Of a stretch of 38,246 nt of DNA, positions 29,576-37,900 are shown piece after piece (position 1 is the first letter of the stretch; every line of letters starts with the position of its first letter). The position numbers and the translations under genes are program-made. Under the pieces are notes generated by a model that searched no databases, was not told the origin of the DNA, and saw only the letters and a program-made list of their open reading frames with translations. This stretch comes from Bordetella parapertussis (GTDB lineage Bacteria; Pseudomonadota; Gammaproteobacteria; Burkholderiales; SG8-39): positions 1-38,246 of the forward strand of contig CAMAWC010000034.1 of NCBI GenBank assembly GCA_945861875.1. The letters run 5' to 3'.

Positions 29576-30325
29576 ATGAACACCCTGACCAACCGCCTCG
29601 CGCTGCTGCTCGTAACAGGCCTGCTCGCCTGCGCCCCGGCTCACGCGCTGACCCTGCTCACTGAAGAGAACGCCCCCTTCAATTACACCGAGGGCGGCAA
29701 GTTCACCGGCCTGTCGACCGACATGGTCACCGAAATGGCCAAGCGCGCCGGGATAGCCATCCAGATCAAGGTCCAGGATTGGGACGTGGCCTACACTTCG
29801 GCGCAGGCGGAAAAAGACACCTGCGTCTACTCGACCGCACGCCTGGAAAACCGCGAACGCCTGTTCCAGTGGGTCGGCCCGCTGTCGCTCAACCGCTGGG
29901 CGGTGTTCGGCAAAAGCGATTTCGCCGTACCTGTCAGCAAACTGGCCGACCTGCGCCCGCTGAAAATCGGTGCCGTCGCCGCCGACGCCAAGGTGGATTT
30001 CCTGATGAGCCGGTCAATCACCAATTTCCGCCTTGCGGGCAGAGACTCGCAGTTGCCGCCCCGACTGCTGCTCAAAAAGGACGACCCCAATTACGTCGAC
30101 TTGTGGATCACCAATTTTTATTCGGCCAAAAAAGTCGCCGCTGACGCCAATGTCAAGGACATCAAAATGGTGTTTGTGGTGCGCGAGCAGGACTTGTACC
30201 TCGCCTGCAGCCCGCGCACCTCCAAGGATGACGTAAAAAAACTCGCTGACGCGCTCGCCGCCATGGTCAAGGACGGTGCGGTGAAAAAAATCATGGACAC
30301 TTACGAAAAGCGCTTCGCCCCGTAA
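29576..30325 (+). CDS. Periplasmic solute-binding protein (SBP_bac_3-like)
   Basis: A 249-residue exported protein: signal peptide ending ACAPAHA-LTLL, then EENAPFNYTEGGKFTGLSTDMVTEMAKRAGI, the opening of extracellular solute-binding proteins family 3. It carries YSTARLENRERLFQWVGPL and a C-terminal YEKRFAP. Such proteins usually bind amino acids or related polar solutes; some stand-alone ones act as sensors. No permease or ATPase gene accompanies it. ATG 29576 has a GAGGATTGCC SD; a much longer upstream open frame is antisense to ettA and not real. Confidence 0.9.
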   Translation: MNTLTNRLALLLVTGLLACAPAHALTLLTEENAPFNYTEGGKFTGLSTDMVTEMAKRAGIAIQIKVQDWDVAYTSAQAEKDTCVYSTARLENRERLFQWVGPLSLNRWAVFGKSDFAVPVSKLADLRPLKIGAVAADAKVDFLMSRSITNFRLAGRDSQLPPRLLLKKDDPNYVDLWITNFYSAKKVAADANVKDIKMVFVVREQDLYLACSPRTSKDDVKKLADALAAMVKDGAVKKIMDTYEKRFAP

Positions 30326-30385
30326 GCCGCCAGAGCAGCACCGCCGCCCGGCGGTGCGCATCACATCAAAGTCGGTCGGTTCCTG

Positions 30386-32242
30386 TTGTCCTCCCCCGTT
30401 TCAGTCACACCCGCCCGCCTTGAGTTCAATGTCCAGGGCGAGCTCATCTCGTCCGGCTTTGACGATATTTATCACAACGCCGGCGGCGCGCTGGAACAGG
30501 CGCGCCGCGTGTTTATCGCCGGCAACGGCCTGCCGCAACGCTGGCGCGGACGTGACACTTTCACCGTCCTCGAAACCGGCTTTGGCCTTGGCCTGAATTT
30601 TCTCGCCACCTGGGCGGAGTTTGCGCGCGACAAGCCGGACGCGCGCCTGCACTACATCGCGGTCGAACTGCACCCGTTCAGCGCAAGCGACCTCGCGGCG
30701 GCGCATGCGCGCTGGCCCGAGCTGGCGGATTTTTCAGGCCGCCTGGTCGCACAGTGGCCCGCCCTGTGGGGCGGCTTTCACCGCCTGCATCTGGGGCGCG
30801 TCACCTTGACCCTGCTGTTTGGCGATGCGGCACGACTGCTGCCGCAACTGGAAGCCCGCGCCGACGCCTTTTTCCTCGACGGCTTTTCGCCGGAAAAAAA
30901 CCCGCAGATATGGTCACCGCCCATTTGCCGCGAATTGGCGCGTCTCGCGGCGACCGGGGCGACCCTCGCCACCTGGACGGTGGCCGGCAGCGTGCGCGCG
31001 GCGCTGGCCGGGGCCGGCTTTGCCGTGGAAAAGCGCGCGGGCTTTGGCACCAAGCGGCAAATGCTCGCGGGTCGCTTTGCCGGACACACCAGCGCGCACG
31101 CTGGGACGCATGCGGCGCCGGCGCAAGACGCCCGCAGCGTGACGGTCATCGGCGCCGGCCTCGCCGGTACTTTCTGCGCCGAGCGCCTTGCCGCACGCGG
31201 TTGGTCGGTGACGCTGGTCGAGCGCCACGCCCAGGCGGCGCAGGAGGCTTCGGGCAACCCGGCCGGGCTGCTGCGGCCCATCGTCAACAAGGAGGACGCG
31301 GTCAACGCGCGCCTGTCGCGACCGGCGCTGGGCTACGCGCTGCGCCACTTTAATGCGCTTGTCGCCGAAGGGCATGCCCTGCCCTGGCGGCAAAGCGGCG
31401 TGCTGCAACTGGCGCGGGATGAAACCGAGGCCGGACGCCTTGCCGAAATCACCGCTTTGCACGACTTTCCGCACGACTGGGTGCGTTATGTCGATGCCGC
31501 CCAAGCCGCCGACATCGCCGGTTGCGTCGTGCGCGGCGGCGGCTGGTGGATGCCCACCGCCGCCTGGGCGTCGCCGCCGGCGCTCTGCCTCGCCAACCTC
31601 AATCGGCCGGAAACGCCCGTCCGGCGGGCCTTTTCAGCCAACGCCCTGCGCCTCGCGAAGACCGGAACACGGTGGCGTGTCGAGACAGCAGAGGGGGGGA
31701 TCAGCGAGACGGCGCAAGTCATCATCGCCACCGCCTTTGATGCGCGCGCGCTGGTCCCCGAGGCTGCGCTGCCGCTCATTTCGGTGCGCGGCCAGTTGAG
31801 CTTCGTGCCGGCGGCCGGCCGGGCTGCGCTGCCGCGGGTACCGGTGGACGGCGATGGCGTGGTGGCGCCGCTCGCGGACGGCGGTTTTTTTCTCGGCGCA
31901 ACCTTCCAGATCGACGATGCGGAGCGCGAGGCACGCGTCGAAGACCACGCCGCGAATCTCGTCCGCGCCGAGTCGCTGCTGCCCGGCTTCACCCGCGGAC
32001 TGGATGCCGCAAGCCTCACCGGCCGCGCCGGCTTTCGCGCCACCACGCCCGATCGCATGCCCATGTATGGCGAACTGTTGCAGCATCCGGGCGTGCACCT
32101 CGCCCTCGGGCTGGGGGCGCGCGGCCTGCTGTGGGCGCCGCTGCTGGCCGAGCACCTCGCCTCACAACTGGCCGGCGACCCGCTGCCGGTGGCGCGCGAC
32201 CTTGCGTCAACATTCGCAACGAGGCGGTTCACGCGAGGCTAG
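30386..32242 (+). CDS. mnmC: Bifunctional tRNA 5-methylaminomethyl-2-thiouridine biosynthesis protein MnmC
   Basis: A 618-residue protein with the two MnmC domains. The N-terminal methyltransferase (residues 1 to about 240) has GFDDIYHNAGGALEQARRVFIAGN, TVLETGFGLGLNFLATW for SAM binding and FFLDGFSPEKNPQIW. The C-terminal FAD-dependent oxidoreductase opens with VTVIGAGLAGTFCAERLA (about residue 253) and shows EASGNPAGLLRPIVNKED. The enzyme completes the mnm5s2U34 wobble modification of tRNAs. The start is uncertain: TTG 30386 is used because no ATG or GTG lies in frame close upstream. Confidence 0.95.
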   Translation: MSSPVSVTPARLEFNVQGELISSGFDDIYHNAGGALEQARRVFIAGNGLPQRWRGRDTFTVLETGFGLGLNFLATWAEFARDKPDARLHYIAVELHPFSASDLAAAHARWPELADFSGRLVAQWPALWGGFHRLHLGRVTLTLLFGDAARLLPQLEARADAFFLDGFSPEKNPQIWSPPICRELARLAATGATLATWTVAGSVRAALAGAGFAVEKRAGFGTKRQMLAGRFAGHTSAHAGTHAAPAQDARSVTVIGAGLAGTFCAERLAARGWSVTLVERHAQAAQEASGNPAGLLRPIVNKEDAVNARLSRPALGYALRHFNALVAEGHALPWRQSGVLQLARDETEAGRLAEITALHDFPHDWVRYVDAAQAADIAGCVVRGGGWWMPTAAWASPPALCLANLNRPETPVRRAFSANALRLAKTGTRWRVETAEGGISETAQVIIATAFDARALVPEAALPLISVRGQLSFVPAAGRAALPRVPVDGDGVVAPLADGGFFLGATFQIDDAEREARVEDHAANLVRAESLLPGFTRGLDAASLTGRAGFRATTPDRMPMYGELLQHPGVHLALGLGARGLLWAPLLAEHLASQLAGDPLPVARDLASTFATRRFTRG

Positions 32243-32265
32243 CAGCTGTGGCACACTCGGCGCCC

Positions 32266-33339
32266 ATGATCGCGACAAAGCAGCACATCCGCTTTTGCAA
32301 GACACCCGACGGTGTAAAGCTTGCCTACGCCAGCTCCGGCAAAGGTCCGCCCCTGGTCAAAGTGGCGAACTTCCTTAACCACCTTGAATTCGACTGGCAG
32401 AGCCCGGTGTGGCGGCAGTGGCTGGACGATCTCTCGCGCGACCATACGTTCATCCGCTATGACCAGCGCGCCTGTGGCTTGTCCGACTGGGAGGTATCCG
32501 AGATTTCGTTCGAGGCCTGGGTCAGCGACCTGGAAACCGTGGTCGACGCGTTGGGGCTGGAACGTTTTCCGCTGCTCGGCATGTCCCAGGGTGCGCCGAT
32601 CGCGATCGCCTACGCGGCAAGACACCCGGAGCGCGTCAGCCATCTCGTCTTGTACGGTGGCTATGCGCGCGGACTGCTGCGGCGCAACCCCACGCCGCAG
32701 CAAATCGAGGAAGCGCAAACCATGGTCAAGCTGGCCGAACTCGGCTGGGGTCGCGACAATCCTGCGTTCCGGCAATTCTTCACCACGCAATTCATCCCCG
32801 GCGGGACACCCGAGCAGCACAACTGGTGGAACGAACTGGAGCGCGTGTCAATTTCGCCGGAAAATGCCGTACGCTTCATGCGCACCCTGGGCCAGATCGA
32901 CGTCAGCGCCCTTGCACCACAGATAAGCTGCCCGACACTGGTGCTGCACGCCACGGGAGACGCGCGCGTGCCCTTCGAAGAAGGGCGTTTGCTCGCCGGA
33001 CTCATACCCGATGCCCGTTTCGTGTCGTTGGCCAGCCGCAACCATGTCCTGCTCGAAGACGAACCGGCATGGCGGGTCTGGTTCGATGAGGTGAACGCCT
33101 TCCTGCCCGGTGCTCGCGCAGAAGCGGCGGCCTTCCCCAATCTCACACCGCGCGAACGCGACATCGTCGACTGGATCGCCAGGGGGTCAGACAACGCCCA
33201 GGTCGCCGCCCAACTCTCCTTGAGCGAAAAAACCGTGCGCAACCACATCACCAGCATTTTTGCCAAACTCGAGGTGGAAAACCGCTCACAGGCGATCGTG
33301 CTCGCGCGCGATGCCGGTTTCGGCAAAAAACCCACTTAA
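32266..33339 (+). CDS. Alpha/beta hydrolase fused to a C-terminal LuxR-type HTH
   Basis: A 357-residue protein. Residues 1-275 form an alpha/beta hydrolase: YDQRACGLSDW, nucleophile elbow LLGMSQGAP (Ser near 107), an acid in LHATGDARVPFEEG and His in ASRNHVLLEDEP. Residues 290-357 are a LuxR-type HTH: NLTPRERDIVDWIARGSDNAQVAAQLSLSEKTVRNHITSIFAKLEVENRSQAIVLARDAGF. The hydrolase-like part may sense or degrade a small ligand to control DNA binding. It starts 23 bp after mnmC and ends before a GC hairpin. ATG 32266 lacks a strong SD. Confidence 0.9.
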   Translation: MIATKQHIRFCKTPDGVKLAYASSGKGPPLVKVANFLNHLEFDWQSPVWRQWLDDLSRDHTFIRYDQRACGLSDWEVSEISFEAWVSDLETVVDALGLERFPLLGMSQGAPIAIAYAARHPERVSHLVLYGGYARGLLRRNPTPQQIEEAQTMVKLAELGWGRDNPAFRQFFTTQFIPGGTPEQHNWWNELERVSISPENAVRFMRTLGQIDVSALAPQISCPTLVLHATGDARVPFEEGRLLAGLIPDARFVSLASRNHVLLEDEPAWRVWFDEVNAFLPGARAEAAAFPNLTPRERDIVDWIARGSDNAQVAAQLSLSEKTVRNHITSIFAKLEVENRSQAIVLARDAGFGKKPT

Positions 33340-33343
33340 TCCC

Positions 33344-33370
33344 GGTCCGGGACCACGGTCCCGGACCTTT
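33344..33370 (+). terminator. GC hairpin after the hydrolase-LuxR gene
   Basis: GGTCCGGGACC (33344-33354) pairs exactly with GGTCCCGGACC (33357-33367), followed by TTT, 5 bp after the stop. The T run is short, so the terminator strength is uncertain. Confidence 0.55.
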
Positions 33371-33506
33371 CGGCCGGCAGGCGGCGTTTTCCCGGACAAA
33401 CCGGGACTGCCGCCTCAAGACTGCGGCCGCGCCGTTCAGCACAATGGTCCCCGTTAGCGCCGCGTTTGCACACGGCGATTGGAACCCAACGGACAAGGAC
33501 GCCGCC

Positions 33507-33899
33507 ATGACAAGCCATCAGGACAACAAACAAACAGACACGCCTCAAGGCAAGCTGCTGCGACTGGGTAAACAAAGGGAAATTGCCATTTATTCTTATG
33601 CCGGCACGGCCTGGGTGGCGGAATTCAACAACGGCAAGGGTGCTCTTTTCGCCGCCGGCACCTGGCTCATATCGCACGCCCAAGAAGGCGCGTTACGGCG
33701 CCGCATGGAGGACGATGCGATCAACCCGCTGCCGGACGAGTATGCGGCGCACATCCAGCGCCTGCACCGCGAGGCAGATCCAGACCTGATCAGTGCACTG
33801 GCGGACGGCTTGGCGAGGACCTGCGGTCTGATTCGCGCCACATCGAGCAAAATGCACGCGAGGCTTCGACACGCGATTTCGTTGCACATGCCCTGCTGA
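33507..33899 (+). CDS. Hypothetical protein, 130 residues
   Basis: A polar N terminus (TSHQDNKQTDTPQGK) is followed by a beta-rich segment (LLRLGKQREIAIYSYAGTAWVAEFNNGKGALFAAGTWLIS) and a helical C terminus (EYAAHIQRLHREADPDLISALADGLARTCGLIR). No signal peptide or membrane segment. AAGGACGCCGCC lies before ATG 33507. I do not recognise the family. It converges on the soxZ gene with 23 bp between stops. Confidence 0.6.
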   Translation: MTSHQDNKQTDTPQGKLLRLGKQREIAIYSYAGTAWVAEFNNGKGALFAAGTWLISHAQEGALRRRMEDDAINPLPDEYAAHIQRLHREADPDLISALADGLARTCGLIRATSSKMHARLRHAISLHMPC

Positions 33900-33922
33900 T
33901 TTTTTCCGGGAGCCGCCGGCGC

Positions 33923-34243
33923 TTAGCCTGTCACGACCAGCGCCGCGCGCCCCGTACCCGTCACACCCTCGTCGTCTATCCAGTCGAACAGCATTTCGCC
34001 GCTCGCCTCGGCGATGGTGGTGAACTGCAAATAGGGATTGGCGGCGATGCCGGCGGACAGGTCGGCGCGAAACACCTCGACGCCGTTGTAGCGGCAGCGC
34101 AGCAGGTTGATGCAGTTGCGCGGAATGGGTTTGCCCGCCGCGTCAAAGCGAAAACCGGTTTCCATCGGATGGCGGATCAGCACCTGCACGGCGATCACCT
34201 CGCCGCGTCTGGCCTGCACCGGCAACTGGATGCGTGCGGTCAT
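33923..34243 (-). CDS. soxZ: Thiosulfate oxidation carrier complex protein SoxZ
   Basis: A 106-residue SoxZ: MTARIQLPVQARRGEVIAV, then QVLIRHPMETGFRFDAAGK, PIPRNCINLLRCRYNGVEVF, SAGIAANPYLQF and FDWIDDEGVTGTG, all close to the family pattern. SoxZ pairs with SoxY to carry sulfur intermediates in the periplasm. It follows soxY by 40 nt. The other Sox proteins (SoxA, X, B, C, D) are not in the window, so this is an orphan YZ pair. The start at ATG 34243 gives the normal length. Confidence 0.93.
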   Translation of the reverse strand: MTARIQLPVQARRGEVIAVQVLIRHPMETGFRFDAAGKPIPRNCINLLRCRYNGVEVFRADLSAGIAANPYLQFTTIAEASGEMLFDWIDDEGVTGTGRAALVVTG

Positions 34244-34283
34244 GGCCTGGGTCTGCGTCTGGGCCCGGATCTTCGCACCGGCG

Positions 34284-34733
34284 TCAATTACCTTCGCTGC
34301 AGGCCGACACCGTGACCTCGACATCGGCGCTGCCCGACCAGAAGCTGCCGTCGGACATTTCCGCCAGCGCCATGACACGCTGGCTGCCGGCGAGGCGCAC
34401 CCGCGACACCACCTCGGCGCGGCCGGCGCGCGGCCCGAGATAAAACACCGCCATGTTGCGCTGTGGATTGCGCTCGGAAAAAAGGTGGATGGCCTTGACG
34501 TGGTCGCGCGCGCTCATCGGGCTGTCGACCGTGACTTTCATCGGCACCGCATTGCCGTTGTCGGCGAGCGGCGGCAACTCCAGCCTGACGCGCCCGGGCC
34601 GCACCGCCTCGCCGCGGGTGATCACCCACAGCAAGGGATCCAGCGTCGCGTTCGCGGCCGCCGCCTGGGCCGCGACGCCGCGCGGCAGGGCCAAGGCACC
34701 GGCGGCGCCGGCAAGAAAAGCGCGGCGCTTCAA
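34284..34733 (-). CDS. soxY: SoxY-like thiosulfate oxidation carrier protein, altered C-terminal motif
   Basis: A 149-residue exported protein with a Tat-like signal (LKRRAFLAGAAGALALPRGVAAQA). The core (LWVITRGEAVRPGRVRLELP, NGNAVPMKVTVDSPM, VKAIHLFSERNPQRNMAVFYLGP, FWSGSADVEVTV) is SoxY-like. It ends SACSEGN: a cysteine (Cys145) is kept near the C terminus, but the GGCGG swinging-arm sequence of classical SoxY is absent. The start is a TTG at 34733, chosen because no ATG or GTG lies in frame nearby. It could therefore be a variant carrier or a SoxY with reduced activity. Confidence 0.85.
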   Translation of the reverse strand: MKRRAFLAGAAGALALPRGVAAQAAAANATLDPLLWVITRGEAVRPGRVRLELPPLADNGNAVPMKVTVDSPMSARDHVKAIHLFSERNPQRNMAVFYLGPRAGRAEVVSRVRLAGSQRVMALAEMSDGSFWSGSADVEVTVSACSEGN

Positions 34734-34948
34734 CGCTGTCGCGCCGTGCGTTCGGGCGCGCTGGCGAAAAAAGTCATCAAGTCCATGAAATGTAATCGGC
34801 CTGCAATGGTTTCAAGGCTTCCAGCGCGGCATTGTGCCATCGCCATGCAAAACGCAATGTCCTATTGTGTGATGCCGGTGCGCCGCCGGCGCTGACAGCA
34901 AAGCGGCTGTGCCGCTAAAATACGACTCCCTCTCCGGTACCCCTCCCC

Positions 34949-37900
34949 TTGAAGCCAGAATCCCCACCCGACGCCATCGTCATACGCGGCGCGCGCCAGA
35001 ACAATCTCAAAAATCTGACCCTGGCCATTCCCACCGGCGAACTGGTGGTGGTGACCGGCGTGTCCGGGTCGGGAAAATCGTCGCTGGTCTTTGACACCCT
35101 TTACGCCGAGGGCCAGCGCCGCTACGTCGAGACCTTCAGCCCCTACGCGCGGCAATTCCTCGACCGCATGGACAAACCGCAGGTCGACGCCATAGAAGGC
35201 ATCCCGCCGGCCATCGCCATCGACCAGACCAACCCGGTGCGCACCTCGCGCTCGACCGTGGGGACGATGACCGAACTCAACGACCACCTCAAGCTGCTGT
35301 TTGCGCGCACCGCGAGCCTGCACTGCAGCGGCTGCGGCGAGACCGTGCGGCGTGATTCGCCCGAGGCGATTTATGCCGCGCTGAAAACGCGCGCCGCCCT
35401 CGCCGGCGACCCGCGCCTCGTCATCACTTTTCCGGTTACGGTGCCGGCCAATTTCAGCGAAGCCGAGGTGCAGCAGCTGCTCGCCCACCAGGGCTACACG
35501 CGCATCCATGCACGCGAGGGCGCGCTGCTCGAAGTGGTGCAGGACCGGCTGCGTTTTTCCGCCGAAGACAAGACACGGGTCATGGATGCACTCGAGGCGG
35601 CGCTACGCGTCGGCCAGGGCAAGGTGAATATCTATCCTCAAGCTGAGGGCGAAACATTCGGCGCCGCATGGCGCTTTTCCTCCGACCTGCACTGCCCCGA
35701 TTGCAACATCCATTACCAGGACCCGACGCCGTCGCTCTTTTCCTTCAACTCGCCGCTGGGCGCCTGCGACACCTGCCGCGGCTTTGGCCGCGTCATCGGC
35801 CTGGATTTCGGGCTGGTGCTGCCGGACGAATCCAAGTCCATCAAGGACGGTGCGATCAAGCCCTGGCAGACGCCGGCCTTTCACGAATGCCAGGACGACA
35901 TCGAGAAATACGCCAAAAAACGCGGTGTGCCGCTGGATACGCCCTTCAACAAGCTGTCCGCTGCGCACAAGAAGTGGGTGCTCGAGGGCGAACCGGAATG
36001 GGAGAACTGGAAAAAGTCCTGGCCCGGCACCTGGTATGGCGTGGCGCGTTTTTTCAAGTGGCTGGAAACCAAGTCCTACAAAATGCATGTGCGCGTGCTC
36101 TTGTCCAAGTACCGCGCTTACACGCCCTGCGAGACTTGCAATGGCGCGCGCCTTAAAACCGAATCAATGTTGTGGCGCCTTGGCACAAAAGAGGATGCCG
36201 ACGCGGCCATGCCCGCGGCCAAACGCTTCATGCCCAATGGCGTGGCATTCACGCGTGACAAACTCGAGGCCCTGCCCGGCCTCACCGTGCACGACTTGAT
36301 GCTGCTGCCCATAGACCGCTGCCGCAGCCTGCTCGACACCCTGCACCTGCCCTGGGCGCCCGCGCGGGCAGTGCCCCGGGGCGCAACACCATCTGAAGCG
36401 GGCGCTACGAGCGCCTCCGGGGTCGCATCCCCTGAAGGGGCCCCTGCTCCGCCCTCCGGCGCTCCCCTGGACGAGGCAACAGACTTGTTGTTGACGGAAA
36501 TCCGCGGCCGCACTCGCTACCTGTGCGAGGTCGGCCTTGGCTACCTCACGCTGGACCGCCAGTCGCGCACTCTCTCCGGCGGCGAGGTGCAACGCATCAA
36601 CCTGACCACGGCGCTGGGTACGTCGCTGGTCAACACCCTGTTCGTGCTCGATGAGCCGTCGATCGGCCTGCATCCGCGCGACATGGGCCGCGTCATCGGC
36701 GTGATGCAACGCCTGCGCGACGCCGGTAATTCGCTGGTGGTGGTGGAGCACGACCCGCAAATCATGCTCGAGGCTGACCGCCTGCTCGACATGGGGCCAG
36801 GCCCCGGTGAGCGCGGCGGCAATGTGGTGTTCTTCGGCACCCAGGAAGAGCTGCGCAGTTCAGACACCCTGACGGCGCAGTATCTCTCCGGCCGCAAGCG
36901 TGCCGATGGCGAAAGCCCCTCACCCCAACCCTCTCCCCGTACACGGGGAGAGGGGGTGGCAGTTATTCCCTCGCCCCCGCTTGCGGGGGAGAGGGTTAGG
37001 GTGAGGGGGCAGTTGGAATTGCTCGGTGCTTCCGCACACAATCTCAAACAAATAGATGTCGCAATTCCCCTGCACTGCCTGGTGGCCATCACCGGCGTGT
37101 CAGGCTCGGGCAAGTCCACCCTGGTACAGGACGTATTGCACGCCGCCTTGCTCAAGGCCAAGGGAAAACCAACAGAAATGCCCGGCGCTTTCCGCGAGTT
37201 GCGCGGCGCCGAACATATCGGCGATGTGGTCATGGTCGACCAGTCGCCCATAGGCCGGACGGCGCGCTCCAACCCGGCGAGCTATGTCGGCGCCTGGGAC
37301 GCGGTGCGCAAGCTGTTCGCCAACGAGTCGGTGTCCAAGGAACGCGGCTATACCGCCGGCACCTTCAGCTTCAACGCCGGACCGAAGACGGGAAATGCGG
37401 GCCGCTGCCCTGCTTGTAACGGCAACGGCTTTGAGCACGTCGAGATGCAATTCCTCTCGGACGTGTACTTGCGCTGCCCCGACTGCGACGGCAAACGCTT
37501 TCGCGCCGAGGTGCTCGAAATCACGGTGCAAAACAAGATGGGCAAGCGCTCCATCGCCGACGTGCTGGACATGACGGTGAGCGAAGCGCTGGCATTCTTT
37601 GCCGGCGAGCCCGAGGTGCAGGCCGCGCTGGCGCCGCTTGCCGAAGTGGGCCTTGAATACCTCAAGCTCGGCCAGCCGGTGCCGACGCTGTCGGGCGGCG
37701 AGGCGCAACGCCTCAAACTCGCTGGGCACCTCGTTGAAGCCATTAAAACAGATGCACTCCCCGCACGGCGGGGAGTGCGCACGAACCTCCCCTCGCCCGC
37801 GAAGGCGGGAGAGGGGCCGGGGGAGAGGGTGGCGAAGGGCAAGCTGTTCCTGTTTGACGAGCCGACCACCGGCCTGCATTTCGAGGACATCGCCAAGCTG

